Shown piece after piece: positions 32,821 through 35,092 of a stretch of DNA of 35,092 nucleotides (its first letter is position 1; each line of letters starts with the position of its first letter). Location of the stretch: assembly GCA_948433435.1 (NCBI GenBank), contig CAOJDX010000015.1, positions 1 to 35,092 on the forward strand. The letters are read 5' to 3'. The notes beneath the pieces were generated by a model, which was not told where the DNA came from, did no database searches, and saw nothing but the letters and a program-made list of their open reading frames with translations. The translations under genes were made by a program, and so were the position numbers. The DNA comes from an uncultured Clostridia bacterium (lineage in GTDB: Bacteria; Bacillota_I; Bacilli_A; RF39; UBA660).

Positions 32821-33402
32821 CTATAATTCTTTCATTATGAATATTTCAATTATAAAAATAATAAATGTTATTAAACCTGTCAAAATCGCTAACAATATTT
32901 TTTGATAATTTCTTTTTCCAATTTCTTGTTGTACTTCTTCATAAGATAATGATTTATTTTCCATAAAAGCAATAATCTCTTTATAAGTTTGAATATCATT
33001 CTTCTTTTTAAATTTCTCAATGACTATTGCTGTTACAAATGTTATTACAAAAAATAATGCCCAAATAATAACACCAATGTATCCATCTAAGGTAAATAAT
33101 GGATATGCACTAAACATAACAATTAGCATTTCTACTAGGAAAATATAACTCATTATATTAAATTTTTCTATTTTTTCTTTACTTACTATCCTTTTCATCT
33201 CCTCTATATCTCCTTTTATAAAATCATCTAGAGTTACATGAAAAATGTTAGATAACATAGTTAAACTTTTTATATCAGGATAACTTTTATTTGTCTCCCA
33301 ATTAGATATTGTTTGTCTTGAAACAAAAACTTTCAATGCTAATTCATCTTGTGAAATATTTTGTTTTTCTCTGTATTTTTTAATTCTTGCTCCAACATTC
33401 AT
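32821..33402 (-). CDS. XRE-family regulator with membrane domain
   Basis: 193 residues from the ATG at 33402 (GGAGGTG upstream); a start 21 codons earlier has none. A helix-turn-helix of XRE type (residues about 5-60: RIKKYREKQNISQDELALKVFVSRQTISNWETNKSYPDI) is followed by DIEEMKRIVSKEKIEKFNI and three membrane segments (two of them about 85-130, one at the C-terminus, ILLAILTGLITFIIFIIEIFIM). The protein therefore binds DNA at the membrane and could sense a membrane signal. Similar XRE-membrane proteins sit next to transporters or peptides; here a tiny membrane peptide follows. Confidence 0.88.
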   Translation of the reverse strand: MNVGARIKKYREKQNISQDELALKVFVSRQTISNWETNKSYPDIKSLTMLSNIFHVTLDDFIKGDIEEMKRIVSKEKIEKFNIMSYIFLVEMLIVMFSAYPLFTLDGYIGVIIWALFFVITFVTAIVIEKFKKKNDIQTYKEIIAFMENKSLSYEEVQQEIGKRNYQKILLAILTGLITFIIFIIEIFIMKEL

Positions 33403-33561
33403 TTTGCACCTCCAATTACATTTTATATGAAAGAAATATTTTTGTCTGTCAAAAGTCTTTGACATCTAGTTATTAGTAATGAATTATAGTAAATTATTTT
33501 TCTTAATTGTAGCAAAAAAGAGTAAATCTTAAATAATCTACTCCACAAATTGTAATTTGAG

Positions 33562-34098
33562 TTACTTTTTAATAACAAGTTTCATTCCCATTAATTTTTT
33601 TTCTACTTCAACATTATACTTTAATTCGTATGATAAAGTCCCTGACATAAAGGCGTCTTTTATTCCCATAATTTCTTTTGACATTTGCTCTTTATCTTCA
33701 TACCAACCTAAAAAAGTATTATTAACTCCAAAAACAGTATTATTACTTTCGTCAATTCCAAATAAAGCATACTTTGGTGAATCTTTTCCACCTTTGTATT
33801 TATTTGATGATTGAATTTTATTGCAAGTTACTATAACATTTTCTATTGATGATATTATAGTAATTTTTCTATCACTATCTGCATCATCTAAATATTCAAA
33901 TGTTAAATCTCCAGTTAAATCATCTAAACTTACATTAAATATTTTAGATAATTCTTTGCCTTGTTTTAAATCTGGGCTAGATTCATCTAGTTCCCAATTA
34001 CTTATCGTTTGTCTAGTGACTCCCATTTTTTCAGCAAGTTGTTCTTGTGAAAGTTTTGCACCTTTTCTTAAATTCATAATATTTTGACCTATATTCAT
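33562..34098 (-). CDS. XRE-family regulator with a C-terminal unknown domain
   Basis: 178 residues from the ATG at 34098 (AAAGGAGTGAT upstream). The HTH (about 3-60: IMNLRKGAKLSQEQLAEKMGVTRQTISNWELDESSPDLKQ) closely resembles that of the other regulator, so both may be paralogues. The C-terminal half (about 75-178) has no membrane segment; it looks like a small alpha/beta sensor (YALFGIDESNNTVFGVNNTFLGWYEDKE). It may be the local regulator of the immunity gene to the right; no operator is clear. Confidence 0.87.
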   Translation of the reverse strand: MNIGQNIMNLRKGAKLSQEQLAEKMGVTRQTISNWELDESSPDLKQGKELSKIFNVSLDDLTGDLTFEYLDDADSDRKITIISSIENVIVTCNKIQSSNKYKGGKDSPKYALFGIDESNNTVFGVNNTFLGWYEDKEQMSKEIMGIKDAFMSGTLSYELKYNVEVEKKLMGMKLVIKK

Positions 34099-34203
34099 AT
34101 AATCACTCCTTTCACAAAACATTTTACTTTTTAATCGTTATTTAATCTACCAAATTTCTTTGGAAGTTACGCAAATATTTTTAACATTTCAACAAATTAT
34201 AAT

Positions 34204-34371
34204 TTAGTCTTTAATTTTAATAATAATATCATAAGCAGTAGAACATTCTTCTTTTGATAATTTTGTTTCCTTTATTAGATATTCTATTGCCTCATCTCTA
34301 CTATCAAACTTTTTCAATATATCTCTTACTTCTTTAAATACTTCAATAGCATTTTTAACTTCATTATTCAT
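34204..34371 (-). CDS. Small helical protein, unknown
   Basis: A short gene of 55 residues, MNNEVKNAIEVFKEV to KIKD, charged and helical, with one cysteine. AAGGGAGATGAGAAT precedes the ATG, the same leader as before the next gene upstream (35021). It follows the Imm11-like gene by 32 bp, so is probably in its operon. It could be a small partner of the immunity protein; no family recognised. Confidence 0.75.
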   Translation of the reverse strand: MNNEVKNAIEVFKEVRDILKKFDSRDEAIEYLIKETKLSKEECSTAYDIIIKIKD

Positions 34372-34403
34372 ATTCTCATCTCCCTTTCAAATTGTAATTT
34401 AAA

Positions 34404-35021
34404 TTATAGTTCTTTAAACTTAAAACCTTTTATATTATTTTCTTCTACAACATTTTTAAATCCCTCTGTAACATAAGATATTGCCTTTGGAAATTCCGGT
34501 AACTTAAAAATAGTTACATTCTTTAATTTTTCAATTTTAAAAACATATTTAATTACTCTCATAACTCTACCAGAAGATGGAAAACGCTTTATTTCTGAAT
34601 TATCATAATCAAGACAATCAATTAAATCTGTTACATTTATTACATAAAATATTGTACCATTATTATTTATTTTAAATATTTGAGAATGGCTTTTTAAATA
34701 TGGATATAAAATTTTATATGCTTTTTCATTCATAATATATGAACTAGGAGTAATACTAAACACATCTCCAATAGGTTTATCTATTTCATCTTTATATTTA
34801 CTTGGACAAATTAAATCAAATTTTCGATTTTCTACTTTATTACCTTCAAATTCATAAGTTTTGTAGCCATCTTTTGTTAAAGTTTCATAAGTTCTATAAG
34901 TATGATCTAACCATAATTCATAAACTTTTATATTTGACTCGTTATTTTTATCAATTCTTCTTTTAGTTCGTAAAGCAAGTTTTGATACTGAACTAATTGT
35001 ATGACCTAAATCAAATCCCAC
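34404..35021 (-). CDS. Imm11/DUF1629-like immunity protein
   Basis: 205 residues from a GTG at 35021, with GTGAGATGAGAAT before it. The C-terminus, IFKLPEFPKAISYVTEGFKN followed by VVEENNIKGFKFKEL, is typical of Imm11 (DUF1629) immunity proteins of polymorphic toxin systems, which neutralise a toxin in the same cell. The N-terminus (MGFDLGHTISSVSKLALRTKRR) has no clear match and could also be a frame artefact. No toxin gene is seen; it could be outside the window to the right or be lost (orphan immunity). Confidence 0.6.
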   Translation of the reverse strand: MGFDLGHTISSVSKLALRTKRRIDKNNESNIKVYELWLDHTYRTYETLTKDGYKTYEFEGNKVENRKFDLICPSKYKDEIDKPIGDVFSITPSSYIMNEKAYKILYPYLKSHSQIFKINNNGTIFYVINVTDLIDCLDYDNSEIKRFPSSGRVMRVIKYVFKIEKLKNVTIFKLPEFPKAISYVTEGFKNVVEENNIKGFKFKEL

Positions 35022-35092
35022 ATTCTCATCTCACTTTCAAATTGACTATCTAAGTTTTGTCAATACTAAATTTATAAAAATATTATACCACG

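Overview
The window reads as AT-rich DNA from a spore-forming, low-GC Gram-positive bacterium of the Bacilli type. This rests on a SpoIIIAH homologue, a near-textbook GerE, a SirA-YneF pair next to transketolase as in Bacillus subtilis, a dnaG-rpoD-trmK operon, a CIRCE-controlled ClpB and many GGAGG/GGTGAT ribosome sites. The prolyl-tRNA synthetase is the archaeal/eukaryotic-like form. An uncultured gut Bacilli lineage is my inference, not something the sequence proves. Nearly all genes lie on the minus strand.

Region by region (descending coordinates follow transcription). 1-4806: two surface lipoproteins, a very large M60/enhancin-like protein with Ig-like domains and a 48-bp tandem repeat running off the left edge, and a leucine-rich-repeat-like lipoprotein. 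5040-8660: gerE, spoIIIAH, a YnbB-type PLP enzyme, an SDR reductase, efp and rpmG. 8776-18126: a methyltransferase-like protein, a class B PBP, a small unknown gene, nfo, two type IV pilin-like proteins, a GHL10-type protein, a DUF421 membrane protein, a TIGR04086-type membrane protein and a large anchored surface protein. 18269-28302: the core block trmK, rpoD, dnaG, proS, yneF, sirA, tkt and clpB. 28427-28597: two tRNA genes on the plus strand. 28700-35092: an accessory region with a TudS-like desulfidase and a PP-loop fragment, a dead IS481-like transposase, an unknown gene apparently split by a frameshift, two XRE regulators (one membrane-bound, with a tiny membrane peptide behind it) and an Imm11-like immunity protein.

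The most interesting signal is a matched pair of promoters, at the lipoprotein starting at 4806 and the surface protein starting at 18126. Each has a -35 inside the shared 12-mer CTTGACAAAATT, then a pure G run (12 and 11 G), then the -10 box. Changes in G-run length would change promoter spacing, so these look like a family of phase-variable promoters for cell-surface proteins. Other notable points: the M60-like protein has lost its zinc-binding HExxH (it reads LELAY); sirA carries a consensus Spo0A box just upstream, and its start codon lies in the arm of a terminator-like hairpin; ClpB lacks its N-domain; and several terminators overlap stop codons.

Sporulation genes (sirA, gerE, spoIIIAH) sit among housekeeping genes, with candidate Spo0A, SigE and SigK signals in front of them. 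The right-hand accessory region shows decay and transfer (a broken IS, fragments, an immunity gene without its toxin in view).
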